Shown here: one piece after another, positions 25,029-34,142 of the stretch
Position numbering within the stretch: position 1 is the stretch's first letter
How the letters are laid out: each line of letters opens with the position of its first letter
Assembly (NCBI RefSeq): GCF_021432385.1
Contig: NZ_JAEACT010000004.1
Coordinates: 186,001 to 250,000 of the forward strand
Source of the DNA: Clostridium hydrogenum
Lineage (GTDB): Bacteria; Bacillota; Clostridia; Clostridiales; Clostridiaceae
DNA: 64,000 bases
Direction: 5' to 3'
Notes under the pieces: generated by a model
Told to the model about the DNA's origin: nothing
The model's database searches: none
What the model saw: the letters and a program-made list of their open reading frames with translations, nothing else
Made by a program: the position numbers and the translations under genes

Positions 25029-26483
25029 TTACTTTTTTAAACTGCTTGATACTTTAGGAAAAAACCCAGCTATAAATAATACTACACTCCACATTATAAT
25101 GGCACAAGTTATCTTATTAAATCCATATGGCATCATCGAAGCAGCATCAAGTATATAGAAAAAAACACACCATATACCTGTAAAAAGTAATATCATTATT
25201 ACTCTTATACTTAATTTAACATAGGATTTTTTCGTATTTTTTGAAAAGAATATTCTTTCTCCACTTTTTAATTTTACAGCAAAAAACAATATATAAATAC
25301 CTAGTAAAACCACTAATGCTGCAGCTGCATATAAAAAATAGCTTCTTAATTTTTTGTTAGTATAATATTGCTGTGGCATAGTACCTGTTTCATACTGTTC
25401 CCAATAATTAAAAATATCATCTATTAAATTCTGCCCATTATCACTATTGGTAAATATAATTAGTCCATCCTTCTTTTCTGGAATCATCCCATATTGAGCA
25501 CGCCAACCAATATTAGCACCTCCATGCGATATTAAAGTATTGCCATCTAATAACTTATCATTAAAAAATCCAAATCCATAATCTGATTTTACTGGTGTAA
25601 ACATTAGATCTATACTTTGACTTTTAAGTATACTACGCCCTCTTGCTTCCCCATTATTTCCATCCATCATTGCTAAAATAAACTTTGAGAAATCTGGTAT
25701 TGTAGTTTTTAAACCAGCCGCTGCCTCCTCTGTAAAATTATAATTTGGCAGTGTTTGTTCTAATACACCATATGCTTTTGACATATTAGAATTTGTAATA
25801 TTATTGCTGTATGTACTATGCCCCATTCCAAAAGGCTTTAAAATTTCTTCATACATGTATTTATCAAATGGCTTTTTTGTAACCTCTTCAATTATAAGCT
25901 GCAGCAGTGTATACCCTCCGCCAGAATACAAAAATTCACTGCCTGGTTTTACTATAATTTTCACTCCTTTTGATAAAGACTCTTCTAATGTATCAAGCTT
26001 TTTTCCTGGCTTAGTTCCAGCATATCCATGTATTGATAATCCAGCAGTATGACTTAGCAATCTTCTTATTGTTACATCGTTCTTGTTGAATTTTGAAGCA
26101 GGCAGATGCCAACGTGTTAAGTACTTTTCAGCAGGATCATCAAGTTTTATTTTACCTTCCTCAACTAAATGCATAACTCCACATGCAGCTAAAGTTTTTG
26201 AAACAGAGCCTACTTGAAATATTGTATTATTATCAACCGCTTTGCCTTTACTTTTATCTGCCATACCATAATTTAAAATATAAACAACTTTTCCATTTTG
26301 TATTATTCCAATTGCCGCTCCTGGTACATTGTAGCGTTTTAATAATTCTGGCACCAAGCTGTCCATTTTATTTTTAAAATTTTTTATATTACCTTTTGCC
26401 ATAGCAATACTTGCACCTAGCAAATTAAATATTATAATTGAACAAATTAAACTAATAACAAAATGTTTTATTTTTTTATTCAT
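25029..26483 (-). CDS. Beta-lactamase/penicillin-binding-type serine hydrolase with C-terminal membrane helices
   Basis: A 484-residue protein with a signal peptide (about 1-29). The serine beta-lactamase/class C fold is shown by QVGSVSKTLAACG (SxxK), YSGGGYTLL (YxG variant of YxN) and LISHGGANIG (HGG). Residues about 385-480 contain three membrane helices. Related proteins are D-amino-acid or peptide hydrolases and resistance proteins; a true beta-lactamase role is not implied. It is the last gene of a run with three CPBP proteases and overlaps the upstream one by eight bases, so it is translationally coupled. Confidence 0.88.
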   Translation of the reverse strand: MNKKIKHFVISLICSIIIFNLLGASIAMAKGNIKNFKNKMDSLVPELLKRYNVPGAAIGIIQNGKVVYILNYGMADKSKGKAVDNNTIFQVGSVSKTLAACGVMHLVEEGKIKLDDPAEKYLTRWHLPASKFNKNDVTIRRLLSHTAGLSIHGYAGTKPGKKLDTLEESLSKGVKIIVKPGSEFLYSGGGYTLLQLIIEEVTKKPFDKYMYEEILKPFGMGHSTYSNNITNSNMSKAYGVLEQTLPNYNFTEEAAAGLKTTIPDFSKFILAMMDGNNGEARGRSILKSQSIDLMFTPVKSDYGFGFFNDKLLDGNTLISHGGANIGWRAQYGMIPEKKDGLIIFTNSDNGQNLIDDIFNYWEQYETGTMPQQYYTNKKLRSYFLYAAAALVVLLGIYILFFAVKLKSGERIFFSKNTKKSYVKLSIRVIMILLFTGIWCVFFYILDAASMMPYGFNKITCAIIMWSVVLFIAGFFPKVSSSLKK

Positions 26484-27321
26484 ATCTCCATACCCCCTTT
26501 TGATTCTTCCTACACATATCTATTACTATAAAAAAAGCAATTACTATAACCACTATATAAGCTAACATAGTTTTATTTCCTGAAGTACCTAATACAACTC
26601 CATAAGTATTATCAATCCCATGAATTAAAACTGGAAATAACAAACTCCCATTTGTTTTATTATAAATCCATGTAATTTCTATAGATAATATTATAGTCTC
26701 TACCATGTAAATTAAAAAATCATTATATCCACTGCCTGAAATAAAAAACATTGGCAGATGCCAAATTGACCATACTACTCCTACAATTACAGCAGAAAAA
26801 ACGGGATGAAATTTTTTCTGAAGCCTTGGAAGTAAAAAACCCCTCCAACCAAATTCTTCCTGAATAGGTCCTCCAAATAATACTATCACTATAAATAAAA
26901 CAAAGATACCTAAAATAGTATCTGTTTTAAAGCCTTGGAAACTGTGATTGACAAAAACTTTTATATTAAATCCAACAATACTGAATATGAAGTAGCTTAA
27001 AAATAACTGTGCATTTAAAGTTACTAATGAGAGTAAATAAAAAATTATATTAAATTTCCAATTAGTAAGCTTCTTTAATAATCTTTTTATTTTTTTCACT
27101 CCACCAAAATAACCTGTAAAAACTATCCCCATAATGCTTGGCATACTTGCACCTAATACATGAAGAAAAGTATTATAAGCACTATTTCTATATATTACTT
27201 TACTTAAGATTCCTTTAGACGATAGTAATAAAATTCCCCAAAGCAAATAAGTACCTGTAAAAGTTGTAATTAAAAATAATAATATTTGCTTATTTTTTAA
27301 CTTTTCTTTTAATCTATACAT
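26476..27321 (-). CDS. CPBP family intramembrane glutamic protease
   Basis: A 281-residue, eight-helix protein. The CPBP (CAAX/Abi) catalytic motifs are IQEEFGWRGFLLPRLQKK (EExxxR) and SIWHLPMFF (His), with HGIDNTYG near the end. In bacteria such proteases often give immunity to bacteriocins or handle prenylated or envelope proteins. The ATG directly follows the TAA of the upstream CPBP gene, and the 3' end overlaps the serine hydrolase gene, so all belong to one operon. It is most similar in the window to the protein at 30041-30868, not to its immediate neighbours. Confidence 0.9.
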   Translation of the reverse strand: MYRLKEKLKNKQILLFLITTFTGTYLLWGILLLSSKGILSKVIYRNSAYNTFLHVLGASMPSIMGIVFTGYFGGVKKIKRLLKKLTNWKFNIIFYLLSLVTLNAQLFLSYFIFSIVGFNIKVFVNHSFQGFKTDTILGIFVLFIVIVLFGGPIQEEFGWRGFLLPRLQKKFHPVFSAVIVGVVWSIWHLPMFFISGSGYNDFLIYMVETIILSIEITWIYNKTNGSLLFPVLIHGIDNTYGVVLGTSGNKTMLAYIVVIVIAFFIVIDMCRKNQKGVWRYE

Positions 27322-28170
27322 TTATGTCACTTCCCTTGCCTGATTTCTTATTTTGATATATATGGCTATAAAAATTATAATTATAATAAGCTTTATAATA
27401 ATCTGTTCCCATCCATCAACCTTATCAATATAATTAATTCCAAATTTATTATTTAAATTTACTACGAATAGCGATGGGTCTTTTTCAGTGCTCCAAAGAT
27501 CCAAATAAAAATCCCATGCAAAATGAAGTCCAATAGGCATATACAATGATTTTGTTACTATAAATGTAATTCCAAGTATAATCCCCATGAGAAAAACATT
27601 AGTAAGAGAATTAATATCTTGATAACGGGTAATATGAAATGCTGTAAATATAATAGAACTTACTATTAAAGCAAAAATTTCACCTTTCCACTTAGCTAAA
27701 TAATTAAGCAAAATTCCTCTACAAAATATTTCCTCACAAATCCCTGCAAAAATTGCAACTAAAAAAACTAAAAATACAGACCAAAGCACTTTATTCACTG
27801 GTGCAAATTCAAAACCAAAGCCCTTAATACTTATAATTCTAGTAACCATTAAAGTCACTACCAAAGTTGTAATCATAAATAGCGAAATTCCCATACCTAT
27901 AAATAAATTACTTGAACTATTCCCTTCAAATTTCATAGAAATAAGTTCTAAATTAAATTTTCCACCACTGTTTATTTTAACTACTAAGCAAGGTACAATT
28001 GTAACTATTATCTCTAAAATCAAAGTATTTACTATCCCATTATTAAATAATTCAAGCTTTGTTTTACTCATAATTAAAGTAAAACCTCCAAATATGCCTG
28101 CAGAAATTACGGTTAAAATAAGCGTCATAATTGCAATTTTAAAATTTTTATCTAGTTTCCTTAAACTCAT
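27322..28170 (-). CDS. CPBP family intramembrane protease (paralogue pair A)
   Basis: A 282-residue membrane protein with IFAGICEEIFCRGILLNYL (EExxxR), FTAFHITRYQD (His) and GLHFAWDFYLD (HxxxD/N-type third motif). It is clearly paralogous to the next gene upstream (same ICEEIF-RG-LLNYL and RY-D blocks), which indicates a local tandem duplication. The ATG at 28170 is preferred, as GGGGG lies seven bases before it; ATG 28176 is possible. It overlaps the upstream gene by about 23 bases. Substrate unknown. Confidence 0.88.
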   Translation of the reverse strand: MSLRKLDKNFKIAIMTLILTVISAGIFGGFTLIMSKTKLELFNNGIVNTLILEIIVTIVPCLVVKINSGGKFNLELISMKFEGNSSSNLFIGMGISLFMITTLVVTLMVTRIISIKGFGFEFAPVNKVLWSVFLVFLVAIFAGICEEIFCRGILLNYLAKWKGEIFALIVSSIIFTAFHITRYQDINSLTNVFLMGIILGITFIVTKSLYMPIGLHFAWDFYLDLWSTEKDPSLFVVNLNNKFGINYIDKVDGWEQIIIKLIIIIIFIAIYIKIRNQAREVT

Positions 28171-28984
28171 ATTCATTCCCCCGCCTTACCTTTTTCAACC
28201 CAAAAATCAACATAAAAACAAAAATCAATACAATAGATTGCCCACAAATAACAATTTTATCAGCGCTATAAGAGTTTAATTTATCACTTAAATTTATTAT
28301 AAAAAGATTAGGTTCATTAAAGCCTACTAAATTAGTAAAAAAGTCCACTGCAAAGTGAATTCCAATTCCCAAGCATAAAGAATTAGTATATATAAAACTG
28401 TACCCTAGAACAATTGCCGTTATAAAAACACTAGCTAACATAAAAAAATCGTGATACCTAGTTGCATGAAATATAGCAAAAATAACTGAACTCACTATAA
28501 GTGCTAATAAATTACCTTTAGCTTTAGATAAGTAATTTAATAAAACTCCTCTAAAAAAAATCTCCTCACAAATTCCTGCAAAAATTGCTATAAGAAAAAC
28601 ATTAAATACACTCTTTATAACTTCACTTCCTGTGTAAAATTCAAAGCCTAAGCCTTTAAAGCTCATAAACTTCATTCTCCAAAGGGTTAAATATAAAACC
28701 ATAATGTTTGCAAAACCAATGACCATTCCGAAAAATATATTCTTCATTTGTCCATGAAATGTTATTCCTATAAGCCTTAAATTGAACTTTTCATTACTAA
28801 ATTTCTTTACAACAAAACAAGGAATAACCATAATCACAATTTCTAAAATAGCATTTAAAAGTACAGGATTATTTAATATACTTAAACCTTGGCTACCAAA
28901 AAAATTAATTGTAATCTGCTCTAAAATTACTCCTATGATAACCGCAATTAAAGAAATTGAAGCTATTTTAACATTTTTATTCAT
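28148..28984 (-). CDS. CPBP family intramembrane protease (paralogue pair A)
   Basis: A 278-residue, multi-helix protein with FAGICEEIFFRGVLLNYLSK, IFAIFHATRYHD and GIHFAVDFFTN. The ATG at 28984 is supported by GGGTGG eight bases upstream. It is the first gene of the protease-hydrolase operon. The nearest upstream gene on the strand (HEPN) ends 155 bp away and is separated by a K-family hairpin. A duplicated neighbour and overlapping ends show recent local amplification. Role in bacteriocin self-immunity is possible but not shown. Confidence 0.88.
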   Translation of the reverse strand: MNKNVKIASISLIAVIIGVILEQITINFFGSQGLSILNNPVLLNAILEIVIMVIPCFVVKKFSNEKFNLRLIGITFHGQMKNIFFGMVIGFANIMVLYLTLWRMKFMSFKGLGFEFYTGSEVIKSVFNVFLIAIFAGICEEIFFRGVLLNYLSKAKGNLLALIVSSVIFAIFHATRYHDFFMLASVFITAIVLGYSFIYTNSLCLGIGIHFAVDFFTNLVGFNEPNLFIINLSDKLNSYSADKIVICGQSIVLIFVFMLIFGLKKVRRGNEYEFKETR

Positions 28985-29085
28985 TTTATAAACCACCCTA
29001 CCCACATTGTATATAAGTACTATTCATGTAGTACACTTGTTTTTTAATTTTCCTTCACTATGATAATATCTAAAGCATAAGTAAT

Positions 29086-29132
29086 AAAAAAGTTACTACA
29101 GTCACAATTTATATGACTTGTAGTAACTTTTT
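29086..29132 (-). terminator. K-family hairpin, terminator of the HEPN/MNT pair
   Basis: AAAAAGTTACTACAGTCA and TGACTTGTAGTAACTTTTT pair with one bulge, giving T-runs on both strands. It lies seven bp beyond the HEPN stop and could terminate in both directions. Other K copies are at 14392, 31023 and 34095. Confidence 0.72.
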
Positions 29133-29138
29133 AATATG

Positions 29139-29594
29139 CTATTTATTTTTATAGGTTAATATAACATTATCCTTACTATTTTCTAAAAATATGTCCAAGT
29201 ATAAAACTCTTGAATAACAAAATTCTTCTATTTGTTTTTCACTCATTTCTCTCTTATAATAGTCATGAGTACATCTATTTCTAAGCCTTACGCAATCATA
29301 AAGATAATTTTTTAGAGTTTCATCAAAAAAATTCATTTCATGTGCCCTTTGTATTAACTCAAGAGATGAATTGCTTGCACTTACTTTTCCATCGTTAATT
29401 ACAATATAACTTTCACACATATCGATAATATATTCACAAAAATCTTGAAAGAAAGCAAATATAGCTCTTTTTATTATTCTATCATTATTTTCTCTATACT
29501 TTAACAAAGCACTTTTTAAATCTTCTAAAGTCTCACTTGCACTTTTATATTTATCATAAAATTTTTCCTTTTTATATTTATAATACGGACTCAT
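29139..29594 (-). CDS. HEPN-domain protein (probable toxin partner)
   Basis: A 151-residue helical protein. RLRNRCTHDYY near residue 110 contains the RX4H motif of HEPN ribonucleases. The start ATG has GGAGGG before it and overlaps the nucleotidyltransferase gene by 17 bases. Known HEPN/MNT pairs are type VII toxin-antitoxins in which HEPN cleaves RNA and MNT inactivates it by adding AMP near the active site. That role here follows from gene order and motifs. It lies within a run of CPBP protease genes, so a defence or addiction role for the island is possible. Confidence 0.82.
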   Translation of the reverse strand: MSPYYKYKKEKFYDKYKSASETLEDLKSALLKYRENNDRIIKRAIFAFFQDFCEYIIDMCESYIVINDGKVSASNSSLELIQRAHEMNFFDETLKNYLYDCVRLRNRCTHDYYKREMSEKQIEEFCYSRVLYLDIFLENSKDNVILTYKNK

Positions 29595-30009
29595 CTATAA
29601 TCCCTCCAAAATAAGTGTACTGCTCATCTATTTTTAAAGTTCTTTCAAATTCTCTATTATTCCTTGCAAATTTCAATACATAATGTTGAAAATCAAACCA
29701 CCTATTTTCGTCAATTACTATAATGTTATCACTATCAACTGCAAACCTTGCATATTTGCCAGCAAACTCTTTAAATAATACAAATGTCAAATGTATGTTA
29801 TCATATTTGTATTCTTCACAAAATATTGGCAATATGTCATCTTCTAAATTTAAAGTGTCCATATAAGATACATTTGGTTCAACTACAACAGCCAAATCTA
29901 TATCACTTTTTCCATCAATAAAATATTCCGTACCAAAACTTCCGAACTGTGCTACTGCAACAATTCCTTTTATCTTTTTTAATTTAAGAGCAGCTTGTGC
30001 TGAATTCAT
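29578..30009 (-). CDS. MNT-type nucleotidyltransferase (probable antitoxin)
   Basis: A 143-residue minimal nucleotidyltransferase. VAQFGSFGTEYFIDGKSDID gives the GSX10DXD signature of the polymerase-beta fold (Gly-Ser, then Asp-Ile-Asp). GAGGAG precedes the ATG. The gene overlaps the HEPN gene, the usual antitoxin-first order. It probably adds AMP to the HEPN partner. It sits 31 bp downstream of a CPBP protease gene on the same strand, so may be read with it. Confidence 0.85.
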   Translation of the reverse strand: MNSAQAALKLKKIKGIVAVAQFGSFGTEYFIDGKSDIDLAVVVEPNVSYMDTLNLEDDILPIFCEEYKYDNIHLTFVLFKEFAGKYARFAVDSDNIIVIDENRWFDFQHYVLKFARNNREFERTLKIDEQYTYFGGIIDESVL

Positions 30010-30040
30010 ATAAGCACTCTCCTCACATATATTAAATTCT

Positions 30041-30868
30041 CTATTTATATATTATATCAAATTTGCTCTGTTTAAACATATCTCTTACAACAAAAATCAT
30101 AAGTATTATTTGTACAATAGAAAACTTATAAATATTTGCAATCGCAAAGTTATATGATCCAACTAAAAGACCAGCAGCCATATTACTGCAGGTATGAAAC
30201 AATATGGGGAAAATCAAGCTTCCATTTGTTCTATTAAATATCCATGTAATTATTATTGCATTAATAGTTGTTGTCATTATAAATAAAAGAAATGAACCTC
30301 CATATTGATCTGTACCAACAATAAAAAATAAAGGCAAATGCCAACATGACCATATGATGCCAAGTACTATACTTGAACAAAACGGATTTAACTTTTTTTG
30401 AAGTCTTGGAAGCAAAAAACCTCTCCATCCAATTTCCTCTCCCAAAGGACCTCCCAAAAGTAAAGTAATCATAAAACCTTCTAGAATATAGTATGTTTTT
30501 ACATTAGTAAAAGTAATTTCACCCTTGCTGCCCAAAAATTTGCATATTAAATAAGAAACATAAAGTGATGCTATCCAATAAAAAACTGCAATTAAATAAT
30601 ATATTAAATTATATCTCCACTTAGTTAGCCTAGTAAGTAATGCCTTTAATCCTTTCTTTTTGTATAAAAAAGCTGTAATAATTATCGATATAATGCTTGG
30701 ACCTGACGCTCCTAAACATTCCAAAAGTACATAATATTTTTTATAAATATTATTATCAATAATACCTATAGATGAACTATATAATATTCCCCACATAGTC
30801 CAACTAAATAAAAAGGTTAAAAATACAAATGATAATATCTTATGATTTTTAATATAGCCTTTAATCAT
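30041..30868 (-). CDS. CPBP family intramembrane protease (paralogue pair B)
   Basis: A 275-residue membrane protein with LGEEIGWRGFLLPRLQKK, IWSCWHLPLFF and HTCSNMAAG. It closely resembles the protein at 26476-27321 (same GWRGFLLPRLQKK block), showing a second duplicated pair interleaved with the HEPN/MNT genes. GAAAGGAG precedes the ATG. A P-family hairpin lies just upstream, and the FtsX-type transporter genes lie beyond that in the same direction. A self-immunity role linked to that transporter is conceivable but unproven. Confidence 0.9.
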   Translation of the reverse strand: MIKGYIKNHKILSFVFLTFLFSWTMWGILYSSSIGIIDNNIYKKYYVLLECLGASGPSIISIIITAFLYKKKGLKALLTRLTKWRYNLIYYLIAVFYWIASLYVSYLICKFLGSKGEITFTNVKTYYILEGFMITLLLGGPLGEEIGWRGFLLPRLQKKLNPFCSSIVLGIIWSCWHLPLFFIVGTDQYGGSFLLFIMTTTINAIIITWIFNRTNGSLIFPILFHTCSNMAAGLLVGSYNFAIANIYKFSIVQIILMIFVVRDMFKQSKFDIIYK

Positions 30869-30900
30869 ACTTTTCTTTTACTCCTTTCCAAAATATCTAT

Positions 30901-30998
30901 AGAGTTATCAGTTCAACTATTAAATTATACATGCCTCATAATGCCCAAAACATGGCATTTTAAAACATGTATAACTTAAGTTTCGGTACAATAACTCT
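30901..30998. repeat. P-family hairpin, copy 4
   Basis: AGAGTTAT and ATAACTCT close the ends. TTATACATG/CATGTATAA and ATAATGCCC with GGCAT pair inside. In reverse orientation it matches copies 1 and 3 (GAAACTTAA, TAGTTGAACTG). It lies between the transporter operon and a CPBP gene. Confidence 0.68.
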
Positions 30999-31022
30999 TT
31001 AATAACTTTAATAGAATTTTGA

Positions 31023-31070
31023 GTAATAAAAAAGTTACCACAGTCACAATTTGTATGATTAGGATAACTT
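31023..31070. repeat. K-family hairpin, copy 3 (degenerate)
   Basis: It starts GTAATAAAAAAGTTACCACA and ends GGATAACTT. The stem is less complete than in other copies. It lies just after the last permease gene, so may serve as its terminator. Confidence 0.5.
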
Positions 31071-31100
31071 ATATAGATAAAAAATCTGGAATGTTGAAAT

Positions 31101-32216
31101 TTATACTTTTGAAAATGTCCATCTACTCATTTTTAAGCTTACTATCGTATTTACTATAAAAACACATACTGGAATTAAAACCGCCGTAAAAATGTATTCA
31201 AATTTAAAAATCACAGCATATTCTCCTTGTGGCTCCCATAGGGTTATATTTAAAATTTCTGCAGTAAGTACTGCTGCTAAAACTCCTACAACAAAAGCAA
31301 TTGCATCAATAGCAGCACTTTCCTTTAATATTTTTTTATAAATTTGAAGCTTCTTATAGCCAATTAAATTTAAAATCAAAAATTCCTTTTTTCTATTTAA
31401 AAGCACAACAGAGTTTATATGTGAAACTGAAATACACAGAACCAAAACAATAAGTCCGTCCAAAATAAACTTAATTGTATTTACACTTTTATATTGGGAA
31501 GCAAGCTGCTCTTTTAAATCTTCATAATCAAAAACAGTTATATTTTTTTCTCCAATATTCTTAAGTTTTTTTACGACAATTGCCTGCTTTTCATTTTTTA
31601 ATGGAACAATAATATGCTGTCTTAAAGCTTCATTTCTACTAATTTTTATATTGCTAGATGTAACCATAAAACTACATGGTCCGTCCGTTATTCCTACTAC
31701 TTTATAATCGTCATCAAAACTAGTATTTAAATCAGGATTATTACCAAGGTGGTCTCCAATATTTATTTTATTTTGCTTAGCAAAGTTCATAGGAAGGATT
31801 ACCTCTTTTTTGCCGCCTTTAGGTAGTCTACCTTTTACAACTTTCATATGAAATAAATTAAGAAGTTTTTTTATATCCTCTGCAAAAACATTAAGAACAT
31901 TTCCATCACTATATGTAAGAATAGAATTATATTGAAACTGCCCAGTTTTACTTACTATGGGTATTAATCCTCCTATATCACTATTGCTTTTTAACATAGT
32001 CACTACATCTTCTGGAAGCCTGTACTTAGAATTAACATCTACAGTAACGGCATTTTTTACTATATTTAATCCATAAGAATTCATACCATATATACTGCTA
32101 TAAAATATAACTGAAATTAAATAAACAAAGTATACACTTAAAAGTATGCAAATAAATTGAGGAAAGATTTTTTTTGCATTGTTTTTCAAATAACTTCCAG
32201 TTCCAAGAGGTTTCAT
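31101..32216 (-). CDS. FtsX-like ABC transporter permease
   Basis: A 371-residue protein with one N-terminal helix (about 16-40), a MacB-like extracytoplasmic domain (about 45-240) and three C-terminal helices. LNRKKEFLILNLIGYKKLQI is the coupling segment typical of FtsX-like permeases. Its start MKPLGTGSYLKNNAKKIF aligns with the start of the permease on the other side of the ATPase. GGAGATAAAAATCC precedes the ATG, and it overlaps the ATPase gene by four bases. It likely forms a heteromeric transporter with that second permease. Confidence 0.87.
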   Translation of the reverse strand: MKPLGTGSYLKNNAKKIFPQFICILLSVYFVYLISVIFYSSIYGMNSYGLNIVKNAVTVDVNSKYRLPEDVVTMLKSNSDIGGLIPIVSKTGQFQYNSILTYSDGNVLNVFAEDIKKLLNLFHMKVVKGRLPKGGKKEVILPMNFAKQNKINIGDHLGNNPDLNTSFDDDYKVVGITDGPCSFMVTSSNIKISRNEALRQHIIVPLKNEKQAIVVKKLKNIGEKNITVFDYEDLKEQLASQYKSVNTIKFILDGLIVLVLCISVSHINSVVLLNRKKEFLILNLIGYKKLQIYKKILKESAAIDAIAFVVGVLAAVLTAEILNITLWEPQGEYAVIFKFEYIFTAVLIPVCVFIVNTIVSLKMSRWTFSKV

Positions 32217-32893
32217 GGATTTTTATCTCCTTTCTCAATAGACGCTACCTTGCCATCAAACATATTTATTATGCTGTCTGCATCTTTAAGTATAGTTTTA
32301 TCATGAGTTACTATTATAATCATTTTTTCCTTACCATAACTTTTAAAGAACTCCATAACTGATACAGCTGCTTCATGATCCAACGCTGCTGTAGGTTCAT
32401 CTGCAAATATTACTTTAGGCTCTCCTATAAATGCCCTTGCAATTGCAACCTTTTGCTTTTGTCCAACTGATAATTGATGCGGTTTTTTCCCTGAAATATT
32501 GAGTATTTGAAGCTTATCAAGTATAGTTACTGCTTTCATTTTTGCTTCTTTACTATCATCATTTATAGGTGTTAGCACATTTTGAAGAACTGTCATATAA
32601 TCTATTAAAAAATGCTTTTGAAAGATAAATCCAAAATCCGTTCTTCTAAGTTCTGCATTTTTGTCAGAAGAACTTGCAGCATAATCAACTTCATTATAAT
32701 AAACCTTTCCTGAAGTTGGACATTTTAATCCTGCAAAGGTGTATAAAAGTGAACTTTTGCCACTTCCTGATGGTCCCATAATTCCAATTATCCTATTACC
32801 CTCAAGCGAAATGTTTATATCTTTAAGTGCATAGGTTTGAAGCTCTTTTCCTATATCATAAACAAGGTTTACACTTTCCATCTTTAAACTCAC
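32213..32893 (-). CDS. LolD/MacB-type ABC transporter ATPase
   Basis: A 226-residue ATPase with Walker A GPSGSGKSS, signature QLSVGQKQKVAIARAF (Gly-Gly replaced by Val-Gly), Walker B VIFADEPTAALDH and switch His in VTHDKTILKDAD. GTG at 32893 has AGAGGTG six bases upstream; a GTG nine bases further up overlaps that site. It sits between two FtsX-type permease genes with no spacing, so the three form one complex. The altered signature may still work, since Ser-Xaa-Gly-Gln is kept. Confidence 0.9.
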   Translation of the reverse strand: MSLKMESVNLVYDIGKELQTYALKDINISLEGNRIIGIMGPSGSGKSSLLYTFAGLKCPTSGKVYYNEVDYAASSSDKNAELRRTDFGFIFQKHFLIDYMTVLQNVLTPINDDSKEAKMKAVTILDKLQILNISGKKPHQLSVGQKQKVAIARAFIGEPKVIFADEPTAALDHEAAVSVMEFFKSYGKEKMIIIVTHDKTILKDADSIINMFDGKVASIEKGDKNP

Positions 32894-32904
32894 TTTTTTC
32901 ACCT

Positions 32905-34044
32905 CTAACTTTCTTCTTCAATCATGCTAATTGGATCTAATTTATTTATCATGATATTTATAGGTACTACAGTAAAAAGTGCTGTAAAAAGCGGTATATA
33001 AAGAGAAATTATAAATGCCGCAGCATCAAAAGTAACGCCTACTGATCCTGAAGCTTCAAGTACATATTTCTCAATAAAAAAGCTTGTGCCAATTCCAATT
33101 ACTATGCCGCAAAAATACGATAATGCATTTATTTCAAAAATTTCAATTAAAGCTCTTTTTAAAATTTTCTTCTTGCTGTACCCTATTGCATTTAATATAC
33201 CTAGCTCTTCTTTCCTGTTAAAAAATTGCACATACCTTGAACTTCCAACTGTAACTACCATTAAAAAAATAGAACCTATAATTAAAACATTAATTATCCC
33301 AGAACCTTCTTTATACTTATTAAATTCGTCATTTAGATTATTCAGTGTTTCTACAGTAATTTGTCTTTTAGGAAGCCTTTCAAGAAATTTATTCATTTCG
33401 CTTATGCGTCCATTTTTAGGGAATACAATAAACCCATTTAAACTTGCTCCACTTGTATTTTTATAATTTGGCATAGACTCATCATTTGCTGATAACATAG
33501 AAAACAAATTTTCTCCACTTATTATTCCAACTACCTTGTATTCTCCATCTATATCAGTAAGTTTGCAGCATTTCCCTCCAACTATATCATTAAGCCTAAT
33601 CTTTTGATTTTTTGCTTCATAATAGTTAATTGCAATTTCATTTTTACCATCTTCCGGTAATCTTCCTTGAATTATTTTGTCACGGCTCTTTTTAAGTAAA
33701 TAATCCATATCTTTATTTTTAACTGCTAAAAGCTTAGTAGCAGAATTCTCATATGGTATATCATATTGTATCCCATATTTTCTTATAGGAATTATTTTTC
33801 CTACATTTTTATTACTTTCTATTTTAGACACTAAACCTTCAGAAATTCCTCTTTCTTTTAAATAGGGAACACATAGAGAATAATTTCTAAAATTCAAAAT
33901 AGTTCTGTATATAGAAAGCTGTGAACCCTTAGCGAAGGTAATTAAAATATATAAAAAACTAACTGCAACCGCCACTGGAATGACTGAAGTTAAAAATTTC
34001 ATTTTGTTATTTCTATTGTAATTAAATACGGATAAAGGCCTCAA
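32905..34044 (-). CDS. FtsX-like ABC transporter permease
   Basis: A 379-residue permease with an N-terminal helix (about 18-40), extracytoplasmic domain and three C-terminal helices. FFNRKEELGILNAIGYSKKKI is the FtsX-type coupling segment. TTG at 34044 is proposed as start: it places LRPLSVFNYNRNNKMKF in register with MKPLGTGSYLKNNAKKIF of the partner permease, and AAAGGA lies upstream at a suitable distance. The in-frame ATG at 34056 abuts that binding site. It is first in the transporter operon, downstream of a two-component pair with a K-family hairpin between. Confidence 0.85.
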   Translation of the reverse strand: MRPLSVFNYNRNNKMKFLTSVIPVAVAVSFLYILITFAKGSQLSIYRTILNFRNYSLCVPYLKERGISEGLVSKIESNKNVGKIIPIRKYGIQYDIPYENSATKLLAVKNKDMDYLLKKSRDKIIQGRLPEDGKNEIAINYYEAKNQKIRLNDIVGGKCCKLTDIDGEYKVVGIISGENLFSMLSANDESMPNYKNTSGASLNGFIVFPKNGRISEMNKFLERLPKRQITVETLNNLNDEFNKYKEGSGIINVLIIGSIFLMVVTVGSSRYVQFFNRKEELGILNAIGYSKKKILKRALIEIFEINALSYFCGIVIGIGTSFFIEKYVLEASGSVGVTFDAAAFIISLYIPLFTALFTVVPINIMINKLDPISMIEEES

Positions 34045-34094
34045 TCCATAACACATCCTTTTGTGTACTCTACATTAATTATATTAAAGTTAAA

Positions 34095-34142
34095 AGTAAT
34101 AAAAAAGTTACCACAGTCATTTTAACTATGACTGTAATAACT
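34095..34142. repeat. K-family hairpin, copy 4
   Basis: AAAAAGTTACCACAGTCA pairs with TGACTGTAATAACT. It overlaps the response regulator stop codon (34141-34143). With its flank it matches 14374-14439 with about two differences over 66 bp. It probably terminates or attenuates transcription between regulator and transporter. Confidence 0.65.

Noticed and set aside
25029-26483. True beta-lactamase
   Set aside because: It has the SxxK and HGG-type motifs but also three C-terminal membrane helices typical of other serine hydrolases; antibiotic hydrolysis cannot be claimed.
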